64,000 nt of DNA, taken from positions 372,001-436,000 of the forward strand of contig NZ_JAQQXP010000001.1 in the NCBI RefSeq assembly GCF_028595265.1, written 5' to 3'. The stretch comes from Alteromonas gilva. GTDB taxonomy: Bacteria > Pseudomonadota > Gammaproteobacteria > Enterobacterales > Alteromonadaceae. Under the pieces are notes generated by a model that searched no databases, had not been told where the DNA came from, and worked only from the letters and a program-made list of their open reading frames with translations. How positions within the stretch are numbered: position 1 is the stretch's first letter; each line of letters opens with the position of its first letter. The position numbers and the translations under genes were made by a program. Positions 8,525 to 17,886 of this stretch are shown piece by piece.

Positions 8525-9958
8525 ATGATTAGCGCAACGCAGTCTCAACAATATGCCCGCGCGCGTTTGTCGCGGGATCCGCGCTTTGATGGTTGCTTTT
8601 ACGTGGCGGTGAGGACGACCGGGATATTTTGCCGGCCAATCTGCCCAGCACGTTTGCCCGCAGAAGCCAATGTTACCTACTATCACTATGCGCAGCAGGC
8701 AATTGAACAGGGTTTTCGGCCCTGTCTGCGCTGCCGGCCCGATAGCGCGCCGGGTTCGTTTGCCTGGCAGGGGGTCAATACCACAGTTCAACGCGCCCTT
8801 AAGCTACTCAGCAACGAACTGGCAACCCCCATTGCAACAATTGCGACGCGGCTGGGTATCTCCGAACGCTATTTAAACAAGTTGATCAGCGCCGAAGTGG
8901 GTGTGTCGCCAAAACGTTTTCAGTTACATAGCCGCTTGTTGTTTGCCAAGCGCTTGTTACAACAAACCAGTATGCCGGTTACCGATATTGCGGTGGCGGC
9001 CGGTTTTAGCTCCGAACGGGGGTTACAGAGCCATTTACATACTCAGTTTCGATTAACGCCAACCCAGTTACGGGGGAAACACAATGCTGTTAAAGAGAGT
9101 GCAGTTAAAGAGAGCGCTGTTGAAGCCAGCGCGGTTGGGAGCACCGTTATGCAAGTAGTGTTAGCCGCTAAACAGCCCTATAACTGGCCGCAGGTGCGCG
9201 ATTTTTTGCGGGTCAGAGCGCTGTCAGGGGTTGAGCAGGTCACCGACAGCGCTTATCACCGCCAGTTTTTAATCGATGATAAGCCAGGCGAAGTGGTTGC
9301 AACCTATGACGCCGCCAAAGGTGGCTTTATGGTGCGTCTGCTAGTGGCCCACGCCGCGCATATCCAACCCATTCTGACAACGCTGCGCCGGGTGCTGGAT
9401 GTTGATACCGACCCTGCGCTTGTCAGTGAGGCATTATTGAGCTGTGGTCTGCGTCCTGCGCAAGTAACGCCGGGGCTACGCTTGCCCGGCGTGTGGAGTG
9501 TATTTGAAGCTGGCTGTCGGGCAATTGTGGGTCAGCAAGTGAGCGTCGGTGCGGCCATTACCCAACTGCAGCGCATTACCGATACGCTGGGCCTGCCTAC
9601 GCGAACCGGCAAAGTGTTTCCCAGTGCCGAAGCCGTCGCCGACAATCCACTGGATATGTTAAAAATGCCGGGGGCGCGCAAACAGGCGCTGGTGCGTTTT
9701 GCCCAGGCTTGTGTAGCGCGTGACGCAGGTGAACTCACCGACGATGAAATACTGGCAATAAAAGGTATTGGCCCCTGGACATTAGAATACATTAGAATGC
9801 GCGGTCGCAGCGATCCGGACCGCTTTTTAAGCAGCGATCTGATTGCCAAACGGCAAGCCGCAAAGTTAGCCATCGATGCCCAAAAAGCGGCGCCCTGGCG
9901 CAGTTATTTAACCCTGCAGCTATGGCTGCTGGCCGGTCAGCAACAGGAGGATGCATGA
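8525..9958 (+). CDS. Ada-type zinc domain / AraC HTH / AlkA DNA-3-methyladenine glycosylase fusion
   Basis: A 477-residue repair protein in three parts. Residues 1-75 form an Ada methyl-phosphotriester domain with four zinc-binding cysteines at 36, 40, 67 and 70. Residues about 85-180 are an AraC-type double helix-turn-helix. After a repetitive linker (188-207) comes an AlkA glycosylase with the HhH motif IKGIGPWTLEYI and the catalytic Asp at about 438 (SSDLIAKRQ). It should sense methylated phosphates and excise alkylated bases, and it may regulate its own operon. The stop overlaps the ogt start, so excision and direct reversal are translationally coupled. No separate Ada O6-methyltransferase domain is present; ogt supplies that activity. 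Confidence 0.9.
   Translation: MISATQSQQYARARLSRDPRFDGCFYVAVRTTGIFCRPICPARLPAEANVTYYHYAQQAIEQGFRPCLRCRPDSAPGSFAWQGVNTTVQRALKLLSNELATPIATIATRLGISERYLNKLISAEVGVSPKRFQLHSRLLFAKRLLQQTSMPVTDIAVAAGFSSERGLQSHLHTQFRLTPTQLRGKHNAVKESAVKESAVEASAVGSTVMQVVLAAKQPYNWPQVRDFLRVRALSGVEQVTDSAYHRQFLIDDKPGEVVATYDAAKGGFMVRLLVAHAAHIQPILTTLRRVLDVDTDPALVSEALLSCGLRPAQVTPGLRLPGVWSVFEAGCRAIVGQQVSVGAAITQLQRITDTLGLPTRTGKVFPSAEAVADNPLDMLKMPGARKQALVRFAQACVARDAGELTDDEILAIKGIGPWTLEYIRMRGRSDPDRFLSSDLIAKRQAAKLAIDAQKAAPWRSYLTLQLWLLAGQQQEDA
9086..9145 (+). repeat. 15-bp in-frame tandem repeat in the Ada-AlkA linker
   Basis: Four successive 15-bp units beginning at 9086, 9101, 9116 and 9131. The first two are nearly identical and the later two diverge. 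They encode AVKES, AVKES, AVEAS, AVGST, between the HTH and glycosylase domains. Because the unit is a multiple of three, copy-number change would lengthen or shorten the linker without a frameshift. Confidence 0.8.
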
Positions 9959-10413
9959 GTCAGGCGTTAAGTTACCTGGAAAGTCCCTGTGGTGTTATTG
10001 CCATAGCCGGTGATGACTACGGCCTCACCAGCGTTGCCTTTGTGGAGGACGCTACCCTGCCCGAAAATCCGTCGTTAGTGACGCAGCAATGCTGCAGTCA
10101 GTTAGCGGCGTATTTCGCCGGTACATTAAAGGTGTTTAACCTCCCGCTTAATCCTGCGGGAACCGCTTTTCAGCAGCGCGTTTGGCGCCAGCTAAGCGCC
10201 ATTGAATACGGCCAGACAACCAGTTATGGCACCGTTGCAACGCGGCTTGGGCAGCCTACCGCCTCGCGCGCAGTAGGTATGGCCAACGGTAAAAACCCGT
10301 TGGCCATTATTGTGCCCTGTCACCGCGTAATAGGCAGTAACGGTACCCTTACCGGTTACGCTGGCGGACTAACGCGAAAACGTTTTTTATTATCTTTAGA
10401 AGGAGCCTTGTAA
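9955..10413 (+). CDS. ogt: Methylated-DNA--protein-cysteine methyltransferase
   Basis: Removes methyl groups from O6-methylguanine (and O4-methylthymine) in a single suicide transfer to its active-site cysteine. The 152-residue protein carries the diagnostic IVPCHRV motif with the acceptor Cys at 122, and the FQQRVWRQL and AVGMANGKNP segments of the DNA-binding helix-turn-helix region. ATG 9955 overlaps the Ada-AlkA stop by 4 bp and has AGGAGG just upstream. The EamA transporter starts directly after its stop. Short N-terminal domain, as usual for Ogt-type proteins. Confidence 0.93.
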   Translation: MSQALSYLESPCGVIAIAGDDYGLTSVAFVEDATLPENPSLVTQQCCSQLAAYFAGTLKVFNLPLNPAGTAFQQRVWRQLSAIEYGQTTSYGTVATRLGQPTASRAVGMANGKNPLAIIVPCHRVIGSNGTLTGYAGGLTRKRFLLSLEGAL

Positions 10414-11310
10414 GTGACATCCCGCGAACTTAGCGCGTTAATTTTGCTGGGCGCCATTTGGGGCGCATCCTTTATGTTTATGCGCGTGGCGGCCCCCGAA
10501 TTTGGCGTAGTGCCACTGGTAGTATTACGCACCTCACTGGCTGCTCTGGTGTTTGTGCCGTTTTTGCTGGCCCGTGGCGGGGCTCGGCAGATGCTGTCGT
10601 TGTGGCGTCCGTTGTGCGTACTCGGCGCTATAAACACCGCCATTCCTTTTGCCCTGTTTAATTTTGCCAGTTTGCATTTACAGGCGGCGGTATTGGCTAT
10701 CTTAAATGCCACGGCCCCCATGTTTGCAGCCTTCGTGGCGTTTATCTGGCTGAAAGACCGGCTACATGTCAGTGCCGTATGGGGACTGATCATTGGTTTT
10801 GGCGGCGTAGTACTGATAAGTCTGGACAAAACAGTCGGGAATCAAATTAGTATCGCGCCGGTGCTCGCGGTGATTGCTGCGGCATGTTGTTATGGCTGGG
10901 GCGCCTGCATCATGAAAAAATGGCTGACCGGAGCCAGGCCGGTGGCGGTTGCTGCAGGCAGTCAGTTATGGGCCTCATTGTTACTGGCACCGGTTGCGTT
11001 AGCCCAGTTGCCGCCGCAGTGGCCCTCTTCGCTGGCCTGGGTTAATGCCCTGGCGCTGGCGATTGGCGGAACCGGTCTGGCCTATTTATTGTATTTTTAT
11101 CTTATTGGCTCTGCCGGACCGGCCAAGGCTGTGATGGTGGGGTATTTAGTACCGTTGTTTGGGATTATATGGGGTGTTTTGCTGCTCGATGAAGTGCCCA
11201 GCCTATGGGACTTCGCCGGTGGCGGGCTGATCCTGCTGGGCATTACTCTGACCTCGGGTATTGCCCAGCGTATGGTTGTTTTGGTAAAGCGTCGGCTAGT
11301 CGTCGATTAA
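10414..11310 (+). CDS. EamA/DMT superfamily transporter
   Basis: A 298-residue inner-membrane protein with about ten hydrophobic segments in two EamA repeats, starting with LILLGAIWGASFMFMRV, which is typical of drug/metabolite transporters. The start is GTG 10414, immediately after the ogt stop, with GAAGGAG inside the ogt end. Family members export amino acids, metabolites or drugs; the substrate cannot be read from sequence. It is the last gene of the alkylation-repair operon, though a role in repair is not implied. Its last 15 bp overlap the end of the convergent GGDEF gene. Confidence 0.85.
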   Translation: MTSRELSALILLGAIWGASFMFMRVAAPEFGVVPLVVLRTSLAALVFVPFLLARGGARQMLSLWRPLCVLGAINTAIPFALFNFASLHLQAAVLAILNATAPMFAAFVAFIWLKDRLHVSAVWGLIIGFGGVVLISLDKTVGNQISIAPVLAVIAAACCYGWGACIMKKWLTGARPVAVAAGSQLWASLLLAPVALAQLPPQWPSSLAWVNALALAIGGTGLAYLLYFYLIGSAGPAKAVMVGYLVPLFGIIWGVLLLDEVPSLWDFAGGGLILLGITLTSGIAQRMVVLVKRRLVVD

Positions 11311-12720
11311 CTGCACGCGGACCAGATTTCTACCATCACGTTGAGCCTGGTACAGGGCATCCTCCGCGTGCGCGCTTATTTCATTTAACGGGCGTTTGGA
11401 AGCCGAAAATGACACGCCAAAACTGGCTGTTAAGTGCATTTCCGGGTATTCACCGGGCGGTGGTAATATTGCCACACCATGGCGTAACCGGTGGGCGAGT
11501 TCCTGCGCTTCGCGGGGACCCATATCCGGCAGTAAAATAACAAACTCGCCACTGCTCCAGCGACCCAGCACATCAATGTCACGCATATGTGCAGTGATAA
11601 ACTCAGAAACTTTCTCCATGACCTGGTCGCCGGCATTGCGGCCGAACTGATCATTAATATCCATGAAGTGATCGACATCCACCATGATCACGCTCAACGA
11701 TGAATAGTTTTCTATCAGCGTCTGATAACTGACTTCAATCTGATTGCGATCCGGCAGCCGGTGTGTGTTACGGATAATAAGCTCAGGCTTTAGATCGCGT
11801 CTGAAGTAATACAGCAAATTGTAAATAAGTAAAAATAGCGAAAAGATCACCAACAGCAGAGTGACAACGCTAATAATAAAGCCCTGTGATATTTCGGTTT
11901 GACGGGCGTCGAGCGGGCTGAGTAAATAGACCGTCCAATTAAACTGCGGAAGCTCCACCTCAGCGATCAGATGGTCACCGCCATCTATATTCACTAACAG
12001 GTTATTGAGTGAATTGTTAGCGCGCACATCTCTGGGCAAACTGGCATACCAGGGCAATTCTGACAGGTTGGTGAATTCAGAATATTTAGGAATGAGGTTA
12101 CTGTCAGACGACAACATAATATCGCCGTTACCGTCTACAAACAAAAAGTCGTAGCCATATTGTCGTTTGTAGGAGCCGAATACGGAGACAAAGCTTTTGA
12201 GGCTCTTGCCAACGCCAAAAAAGCCTAAAAATTTGCCGTCGTCATCGTATATTTTTATATCGATATAAAAGTGCGGTTTTTCCCACTTACCAATATCAGC
12301 AACGGTATCAGCCTCGCCGTCGCGGTATTTAAAATACCAGGAAACCTCACCTTTAATTAAGCTGAACTTGGAGCCATCGGAATGGTACTGCGTGCGCGTG
12401 AGTTCGCTGGCGATAAAAAACGACAGGCCAAACTCTTGCTCAAGTCTTTTTAGCGTTGCGAAAATGTTACTTTCGGGGACAGCGTCGTTCTCCATGAGCG
12501 CGACAAGCTCGCGAGATTTGCTCAGCGCCTCTGAGATATGCAATGGCTCAAGTATTTGCGTGACAATTAACGATACTGCCGGTGACAATGACTGCTGTTG
12601 TGCTCTGCTCTGTTCGGCAACGATTTTTGAAATACTGAAATGTACTAACGTGACGATAGCAATTACCACAACCGCAAAAAGTAACAAAATACTACGGTGT
12701 AAAGTCCTGAATGCATTCAC
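11296..12720 (-). CDS. Membrane sensor protein with degenerate GGDEF domain
   Basis: A 474-residue protein with an N-terminal membrane anchor (about residues 10-32), a periplasmic dCache-like sensor region (about 33-275), a second membrane segment (about 277-305) and a C-terminal GGDEF domain. The signature is SSGEF at 389-393, so the catalytic third position (Asp or Glu) is Gly. The product-binding I-site RxxD (RDID, 380-383) is intact. This pattern suggests a c-di-GMP receptor or pseudo-enzyme and not an active diguanylate cyclase, but that is inference. GTG 12720 is used as start; an ATG at 12739 is out of frame. Convergent with, and overlapping, the EamA gene. Confidence 0.85.
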   Translation of the reverse strand: MNAFRTLHRSILLLFAVVVIAIVTLVHFSISKIVAEQSRAQQQSLSPAVSLIVTQILEPLHISEALSKSRELVALMENDAVPESNIFATLKRLEQEFGLSFFIASELTRTQYHSDGSKFSLIKGEVSWYFKYRDGEADTVADIGKWEKPHFYIDIKIYDDDGKFLGFFGVGKSLKSFVSVFGSYKRQYGYDFLFVDGNGDIMLSSDSNLIPKYSEFTNLSELPWYASLPRDVRANNSLNNLLVNIDGGDHLIAEVELPQFNWTVYLLSPLDARQTEISQGFIISVVTLLLVIFSLFLLIYNLLYYFRRDLKPELIIRNTHRLPDRNQIEVSYQTLIENYSSLSVIMVDVDHFMDINDQFGRNAGDQVMEKVSEFITAHMRDIDVLGRWSSGEFVILLPDMGPREAQELAHRLRHGVAILPPPGEYPEMHLTASFGVSFSASKRPLNEISAHAEDALYQAQRDGRNLVRVQLIDD

Positions 12721-12915
12721 TTGCTTTGCTTTGCTCCATGGTTAAGAAATAACCTGTAGATCGCAATCATACAACTTGCGGTGTTTTTTCGCTACCATTG
12801 AAGGGCAATGACAGGCGTACAATTTTGCTTTATGCGACGACCGACTTAATTGCGCGCTGACTTGTGTTGGCACCTTGGTTACACTACTCACAATATCACA
12901 TCACAAGGACTAATC

Positions 12916-14286
12916 ATGGCATTTTCTGTTGTTGTACTGGCGGCTGGTAAGGGTACAAGAATGAAGTCGGCGCTCCCAAAGGTACTGCATCCTGTAGGCG
13001 GTGAACCAATCGTACAGCGAATTATTAATACTGTAGAGTCGCTCGATACACAGGCTGTGCATTTAATTTATGGTCACGGTGGTGATCAGCTAAAAGCCGG
13101 TCTTTATGGCAACACCATTAACTGGTGTTTGCAGGCAGAGCAGCTCGGTACAGGGCATGCGGTAATGCAGGCAGCAGAGCATATCAATGATAACGAAGAC
13201 GTGATGATACTGGTTGGTGATGCACCCTTAATTAAAGCAGCTACCCTGCAGCGCCTGATTGAAACCAAGGCCACCTGTGATTTGGCATTACTCACTGTTA
13301 ACCTTGATGATCCGAGCGGCATGGGGCGGATTATCCGTCAGGACAACAAGATTGTGGCCATCGTAGAACATAAAGACGCCACTGAAGCACAAAAAACGAT
13401 CCGCGAAATTAATACCGGCATGATGATGATGGCCGGACGCGATCTGAAACGCTGGCTCAACGCACTTACAAACCACAACGCCCAAGGCGAATACTATTTA
13501 ACCGACGTGATAGCCATGGCCGCGGCAGAAGGTAAAAACATACAGGCCGCGCAACCTGAACTGCCTGTCGAGGTGGAGGGGGTAAATAACCGTGTGCAGC
13601 TGGCGCGTTTGGAGCGCACTTTACAACGCTGGCAAGCCGAAGAACTCATGATGGCAGGCGTGACGCTGGCCGATCCGCAGCGCATTGATATACGCGGAAG
13701 CCTCACTACCGGCGAGGATGTGTTTATTGACGTCAATACCGTGGTACAAGGCAAGGTAACGCTGGGCAATAATGTGCGCATTGGTCCCAACTGCATACTC
13801 ATAGACTGTGATATTGCTGACCACGCGGTGATCGAAGCCAACAGCATAGTTGAACAGGCAAGCGTCGGGCCGCACTGCAGTGTTGGCCCTTTTGCGCGCT
13901 TGCGCCCGGGCACGGTACTGGAGACCAAGGCCAAAGTTGGTAACTTTGTTGAGGTGAAAAAAGCGCGCCTGGGTGAAGGCGCTAAAGCGAATCATCTGAC
14001 TTACTTAGGCGATGCTGACATCGGTGCCCATAGCAATATTGGCGCCGGCACCATTACCTGTAATTACGATGGCGTAAATAAGTCGAAAACCCGTATTGGA
14101 GAAAATGCCTTCATTGGCTCGAACTCAGCATTGGTGGCACCGGTTGAGATAGGCGCCGGGGCAACCGTAGCAGCCGGCTCTATTATTACCGCAAAAGTGC
14201 CCGATGACGCACTTGCTGTAGCCCGCAGCAAACAACGCAACATCGCTGGCTGGCAACGCCCTGACAAAAAGCCATCAGGGCAGTGA
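12916..14286 (+). CDS. glmU: Bifunctional N-acetylglucosamine-1-phosphate uridyltransferase / glucosamine-1-phosphate acetyltransferase
   Basis: Makes UDP-N-acetylglucosamine from glucosamine-1-phosphate, acetyl-CoA and UTP, feeding peptidoglycan and LPS. The 456-residue protein starts with the nucleotidyltransferase loop LAAGKGTRMKS and KVLHP, and its second half is a left-handed beta helix with hexapeptide repeats (IGPNCIL, VGPFARLRPG, NFVEVKKA, GDADIGAHSNIGAGT). ATG 12916 has AAGGA upstream and gives the standard length. The stop overlaps the next gene by 4 bp. glmS, which makes its precursor, lies 1.7 kb downstream on the same strand. Confidence 0.97.
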   Translation: MAFSVVVLAAGKGTRMKSALPKVLHPVGGEPIVQRIINTVESLDTQAVHLIYGHGGDQLKAGLYGNTINWCLQAEQLGTGHAVMQAAEHINDNEDVMILVGDAPLIKAATLQRLIETKATCDLALLTVNLDDPSGMGRIIRQDNKIVAIVEHKDATEAQKTIREINTGMMMMAGRDLKRWLNALTNHNAQGEYYLTDVIAMAAAEGKNIQAAQPELPVEVEGVNNRVQLARLERTLQRWQAEELMMAGVTLADPQRIDIRGSLTTGEDVFIDVNTVVQGKVTLGNNVRIGPNCILIDCDIADHAVIEANSIVEQASVGPHCSVGPFARLRPGTVLETKAKVGNFVEVKKARLGEGAKANHLTYLGDADIGAHSNIGAGTITCNYDGVNKSKTRIGENAFIGSNSALVAPVEIGAGATVAAGSIITAKVPDDALAVARSKQRNIAGWQRPDKKPSGQ

Positions 14287-15359
14287 GCATTCGTACTTTA
14301 GTGGTGGGCTTTGGCTACGCTGCACAAACCTTTCATGTGCCCTTTTTAGAGGCAATAGACGCGTTTTTTATTGACGGGGTGGTGTCGTCTGACAGCGCGA
14401 AAGTTGAGCGCGTCTTACCCGGTGTTAGGGTGTATGACAACCTCGAAACTGCGCTACAACAGGCGCAGTTTGATTTGGTGATCGTTACCACGCCCAATCA
14501 CCTGCATGCGCCACAGACTGAACTTGCGCTCAGTGCAGGCTGCCATGTGTTAGTCGAAAAGCCGTTCACGTTGTCGGCGTCTGAGGCGCAGACGCTGGTT
14601 ACCTTAGCCAAACAACAACAGCGTCACCTGTGCGTGTTTCATAACCGGCGTTTTGACGGTGATTTTCTCACCATTAAGCAATTGCTTGCCGAGCTTGCGG
14701 TGGGCGAGGTAAAGCGGTTTGAAAATCGCTTCGACCGCTTTCGTCCGCAGCCGCGTAATCGCTGGCGCGAAAACGCCGGGCCGGGCAGCGGTATCTTTTG
14801 GGATTTAGGCCCGCACCTGATTGATCAGTGCCTGCAATTATTTGGCCTGCCTGACACAGTGAGTGCATCAATTAATACGCTGCGGGCAGGGGGCGAATCG
14901 GATGATGCCTTCGACGTGAATCTGCATTACCCAACATTACAGGCTGTGGTAGGGAGTTCGCCCTTTGAAGCCGCGCCGACATTGCGATTTTCGTTGCAAG
15001 GCACCGCTGGCAGCTACCGCAAATACCATCTTGACCCCCAGGAAGCACAGCTTAAAAATCATCGTAAGCCGGGCGACGCAGACTGGGCTATCACGCCCAC
15101 TGAGCAACATGGCGTATTATACAAAGCAGATAGCCACCAGATTTACCCCACATTAACGGGTGACTACACGGGTTTTTATACCCAACTGGGTAAGGCCCTT
15201 GAGCCCGGCGCCACCACGCCAGTGCCGGTACCGGCCGATACCATCGTTAATGTCATCGCCGTGATCGAACTGGCCAAAAAAGCCGCGCTAACAGGCACCA
15301 GGTTACCGGTAGATACGGCGAAGCTTAACTCACAGGCAGGTGCGGGTGCATCTGACTAA
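14283..15359 (+). CDS. Gfo/Idh/MocA family NAD(P)-dependent oxidoreductase
   Basis: A 358-residue dehydrogenase. The N-terminal Rossmann fold has the dinucleotide motif VVGFGYAAQTFHVPF, the segment VTTPNHLHAPQ, and the family-defining EKPFTLS with catalytic Lys near residue 97. The C-terminal alpha/beta domain contains GSGIFWDLGPHLIDQ with the conserved DxGxHxID-type residues. Members oxidise or reduce sugars and related polyols. It starts with a GTG overlapping the glmU stop, so the two are co-translated; a role in sugar metabolism is plausible but the substrate is unknown. Confidence 0.88.
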   Translation: MSIRTLVVGFGYAAQTFHVPFLEAIDAFFIDGVVSSDSAKVERVLPGVRVYDNLETALQQAQFDLVIVTTPNHLHAPQTELALSAGCHVLVEKPFTLSASEAQTLVTLAKQQQRHLCVFHNRRFDGDFLTIKQLLAELAVGEVKRFENRFDRFRPQPRNRWRENAGPGSGIFWDLGPHLIDQCLQLFGLPDTVSASINTLRAGGESDDAFDVNLHYPTLQAVVGSSPFEAAPTLRFSLQGTAGSYRKYHLDPQEAQLKNHRKPGDADWAITPTEQHGVLYKADSHQIYPTLTGDYTGFYTQLGKALEPGATTPVPVPADTIVNVIAVIELAKKAALTGTRLPVDTAKLNSQAGAGASD

Positions 15360-15891
15360 CTCAACCGTGCTGGGGATTGGCGATCCCCAGGCCCGCCTGC
15401 GGGTGTATATTGGTAACCGGCCAAACACCGTGATTGAACATGCAACGCCTGGTATTACACCGCTGGTCGCGGGTAATATCTGCCGGATTGGTCAGGACTG
15501 CGGTAATGGCTGGCGTAAAGTGTTTAACGTATTTGCCAAACTGGCCTATGCACTGCCTTCCCCGGCGAGCTTTCGCCAGGGGCATCCGCGCTGGCAGGCT
15601 TTTCGGGATAATAGTTTGTTGCAGGCAAATTCTGACTGCGCGCTGATGTTTAGCGAGCCAAAGGAGTTCAGCAAGGATGCGATCCACATTATTAGTGGTA
15701 AAACCTTTGCCAATACCCTGCATATTGCGCCGTCTTTGCACTGGATAACGCCTGACTTTGCTATCGACGCACAGCGTCACGTTGTGGTGTGCCCCTATTT
15801 TGATTACCGGCAGTTATCTAACAGCAAGATCCTGTTTTTGGTTGAACTGTTAGCCGAGTATCAATATTTGCCGCGGCTTTCTGGCAAATAA
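15340..15891 (+). CDS. Conserved hypothetical protein of the glmU-glmS interval
   Basis: A 183-residue soluble protein with no signal peptide, membrane segment or motif I can name. It starts at GTG 15340 (a second GTG at 15346 is also possible) and overlaps the end of the oxidoreductase gene by 20 bp, which supports its being translated as the third gene of the glmU operon. Tryptophan- and proline-rich stretches (HPRWQAFRDN, HIAPSLHWITPDF) look like a real folded protein. Function unknown. Confidence 0.65.
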   Translation: MRVHLTNSTVLGIGDPQARLRVYIGNRPNTVIEHATPGITPLVAGNICRIGQDCGNGWRKVFNVFAKLAYALPSPASFRQGHPRWQAFRDNSLLQANSDCALMFSEPKEFSKDAIHIISGKTFANTLHIAPSLHWITPDFAIDAQRHVVVCPYFDYRQLSNSKILFLVELLAEYQYLPRLSGK

Positions 15892-16033
15892 GTGGTTTAC
15901 GTTTCATAATGAGCGCAAATTAAAAGTCAGATGCTTGCCTTTGGGTACAGGCCTGTGCGAGCGTCTGACGCCAATAAAGTAATAATCATCAAGGTAAAGC
16001 AGAGCAAACAAACCTCTGCTAACGGAGAAATGT

Positions 16034-17866
16034 ATGTGTGGGATCGTTGGCGCAGTTGCCGAGCGTAATGTGGTAGAGATTTTGCTCGAAGGCCTGAAAC
16101 GGTTGGAATACCGCGGCTACGATTCTGCGGGCGTTGCACTGCTAAGCGCAGATGGCACGATTAACCGGGTTAGACGCACCGGCAAAGTTCAGGCCCTGGT
16201 TGATGCGCTAAGCCAACAGGATGCCCTGGGTTCAACGGGCATCGCCCATACCCGCTGGGCGACCCACGGCGGCGTGACCGAAGCCAATGCACACCCCCAT
16301 TACTCCAGCGACCGCATAGCCGTGGTCCACAACGGTATTATTGAGAATTATCAGTCTTTACGAGAAAACCTGGTAAAACAAGGATATACCTTTACCAGCG
16401 ACACCGACACCGAAACCATTGCCCACACCGTAAACGAAGCGTTAAAGAACGCAGATTCTTTATTGGCCGCAGTGCAGGCATCAGTTAAGCAATTTCATGG
16501 CGCCTACGGTACGGTTATTATGGATCGCACCGATCCGGCAAAGCTGGTGGTGGCCCGTTCAGGCAGCCCGTTAGTGATTGGCTTAGGCCTTGGCGAGAAC
16601 TTCATTGCCTCTGATCAAATGGCTTTATTACCGGTCACGCGTCGTTTCATCTTTTTGGAAGAAGGTGATGTGGCGGAAATAACCCGTCGCAGTGTGTCGA
16701 TTTTTGATAAAGACGGCAATGCCGTTGAGCGCGATATTATTGAATCAAGTGTTGAGCATGATGCCGGCGATAAAGCGGGCTACCGCCACTACATGCTCAA
16801 AGAAATTCACGAACAGCCGGTGGTGGTGCGTAACACGTTGCAGCATCGTATTGACGACACCGGCTTACTGCCAGATATTTTTGGCAACGGTGCCGATGAG
16901 ATATTTGCCAAAGTAAAGCACGTGCAAATTGTGGCGTGCGGTACCAGCTATCACGCCGGTATGACTGCGCGATACTGGCTTGAGCAGTATGCCAATATCT
17001 CATGTAACATCGAAATAGCCTCGGAGTTTCGTTACCGTAAATCGGTGGTACACCCTGACAGTCTGCTGGTGACCATTTCACAGTCTGGCGAAACCGCCGA
17101 TACCCTGGCGGCCCTGCGGTTAGCCAAAGAGCTTGGCTATATGGCGAGCCTGACCATCTGCAACGTGCCGGGCTCGTCGCTGGTTCGTGAATCGGATATG
17201 GCCTTTATGACCCGCGCCGGTGCTGAAATTGGCGTTGCTTCTACCAAAGCATTCACCACCCAGTTAACCGCTTTTTTGATGCTGACACTGGCTCTGGGCA
17301 AACACAACGGTATTGCCAGCAACGACCAAAAGACCATTATTCAGGCGCTGCTCAACTTACCGGCGAAGTTAGAAGAAACCCTGGCCATCACCCAGGGCAT
17401 TGAGGATTTAGCCGAAGAATTTGCCGATAAAAATCACTCTCTGTTTTTAGGCCGTGGCGATCAGTACCCGATAGCCATGGAAGGGGCGCTAAAGCTCAAA
17501 GAAATTTCGTATATTCACGCCGAAGCCTATGCCTCCGGTGAGTTAAAACATGGTCCGCTGGCGCTGATAGACGAAGAAATGCCGGTGATTGTGGTTGCGC
17601 CCAACAACGAATTACTCGAAAAGCTCAAATCCAATGTTGAGGAAGTGCGCGCCCGTGGCGGCATTATGTACGTATTTGCAGATAAAGACGCCGCCTTTGC
17701 CAGCGACGACACCATGCGGGTGATTAACGTACCACACTGCGATGGCCCGATTGCCCCCATCATTTACACGCTGCCGCTACAGCTACTGTCTTACTATGTG
17801 GCGCTGATCAAAGGCACAGATGTCGATCAGCCGCGGAATCTGGCAAAGAGCGTAACGGTGGAGTAG
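16034..17866 (+). CDS. glmS: Glutamine--fructose-6-phosphate aminotransferase (isomerizing)
   Basis: Converts fructose-6-phosphate and glutamine to glucosamine-6-phosphate. The 610-residue product has the class II glutaminase domain beginning with the catalytic Cys2 (MCGIVG), RGYDSAG and THGGVTEANAHPH, then two SIS domains (CGTSYHAG, SQSGETADTL) and the conserved C-terminus RNLAKSVTVE. ATG 16034 follows GGAGAAAT. The 142 bp upstream separate it from the glmU cluster; no glmS ribozyme is seen. The 3' end is the classical Tn7 attachment target, and an AT-rich island begins 20 bp after its stop. Confidence 0.97.
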   Translation: MCGIVGAVAERNVVEILLEGLKRLEYRGYDSAGVALLSADGTINRVRRTGKVQALVDALSQQDALGSTGIAHTRWATHGGVTEANAHPHYSSDRIAVVHNGIIENYQSLRENLVKQGYTFTSDTDTETIAHTVNEALKNADSLLAAVQASVKQFHGAYGTVIMDRTDPAKLVVARSGSPLVIGLGLGENFIASDQMALLPVTRRFIFLEEGDVAEITRRSVSIFDKDGNAVERDIIESSVEHDAGDKAGYRHYMLKEIHEQPVVVRNTLQHRIDDTGLLPDIFGNGADEIFAKVKHVQIVACGTSYHAGMTARYWLEQYANISCNIEIASEFRYRKSVVHPDSLLVTISQSGETADTLAALRLAKELGYMASLTICNVPGSSLVRESDMAFMTRAGAEIGVASTKAFTTQLTAFLMLTLALGKHNGIASNDQKTIIQALLNLPAKLEETLAITQGIEDLAEEFADKNHSLFLGRGDQYPIAMEGALKLKEISYIHAEAYASGELKHGPLALIDEEMPVIVVAPNNELLEKLKSNVEEVRARGGIMYVFADKDAAFASDDTMRVINVPHCDGPIAPIIYTLPLQLLSYYVALIKGTDVDQPRNLAKSVTVE

Positions 17867-17886
17867 ACAGCATTTTCATTTTGCTC
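17831..17886 (+). other. attTn7-type target: glmS 3' end and insertion point
   Basis: The last codons of glmS (CCGCGGAATCTGGCAAAGAG to the TAG at 17866) match the sequence recognised by TnsD-type targeting proteins of Tn7-family elements, which insert about 20-25 bp past the glmS stop. Here foreign-looking AT-rich DNA starts with TGT at 17887, 20 bp after the stop. Conservation of the site is expected from the GlmS protein; its use here is inferred from the adjoining repeats. Confidence 0.6.

Noticed and set aside
15892..16033. A possible glmS ribozyme or riboswitch before glmS.
   Set aside because: Region is short with no matching helices; gammaproteobacteria normally regulate glmS by small RNAs instead.
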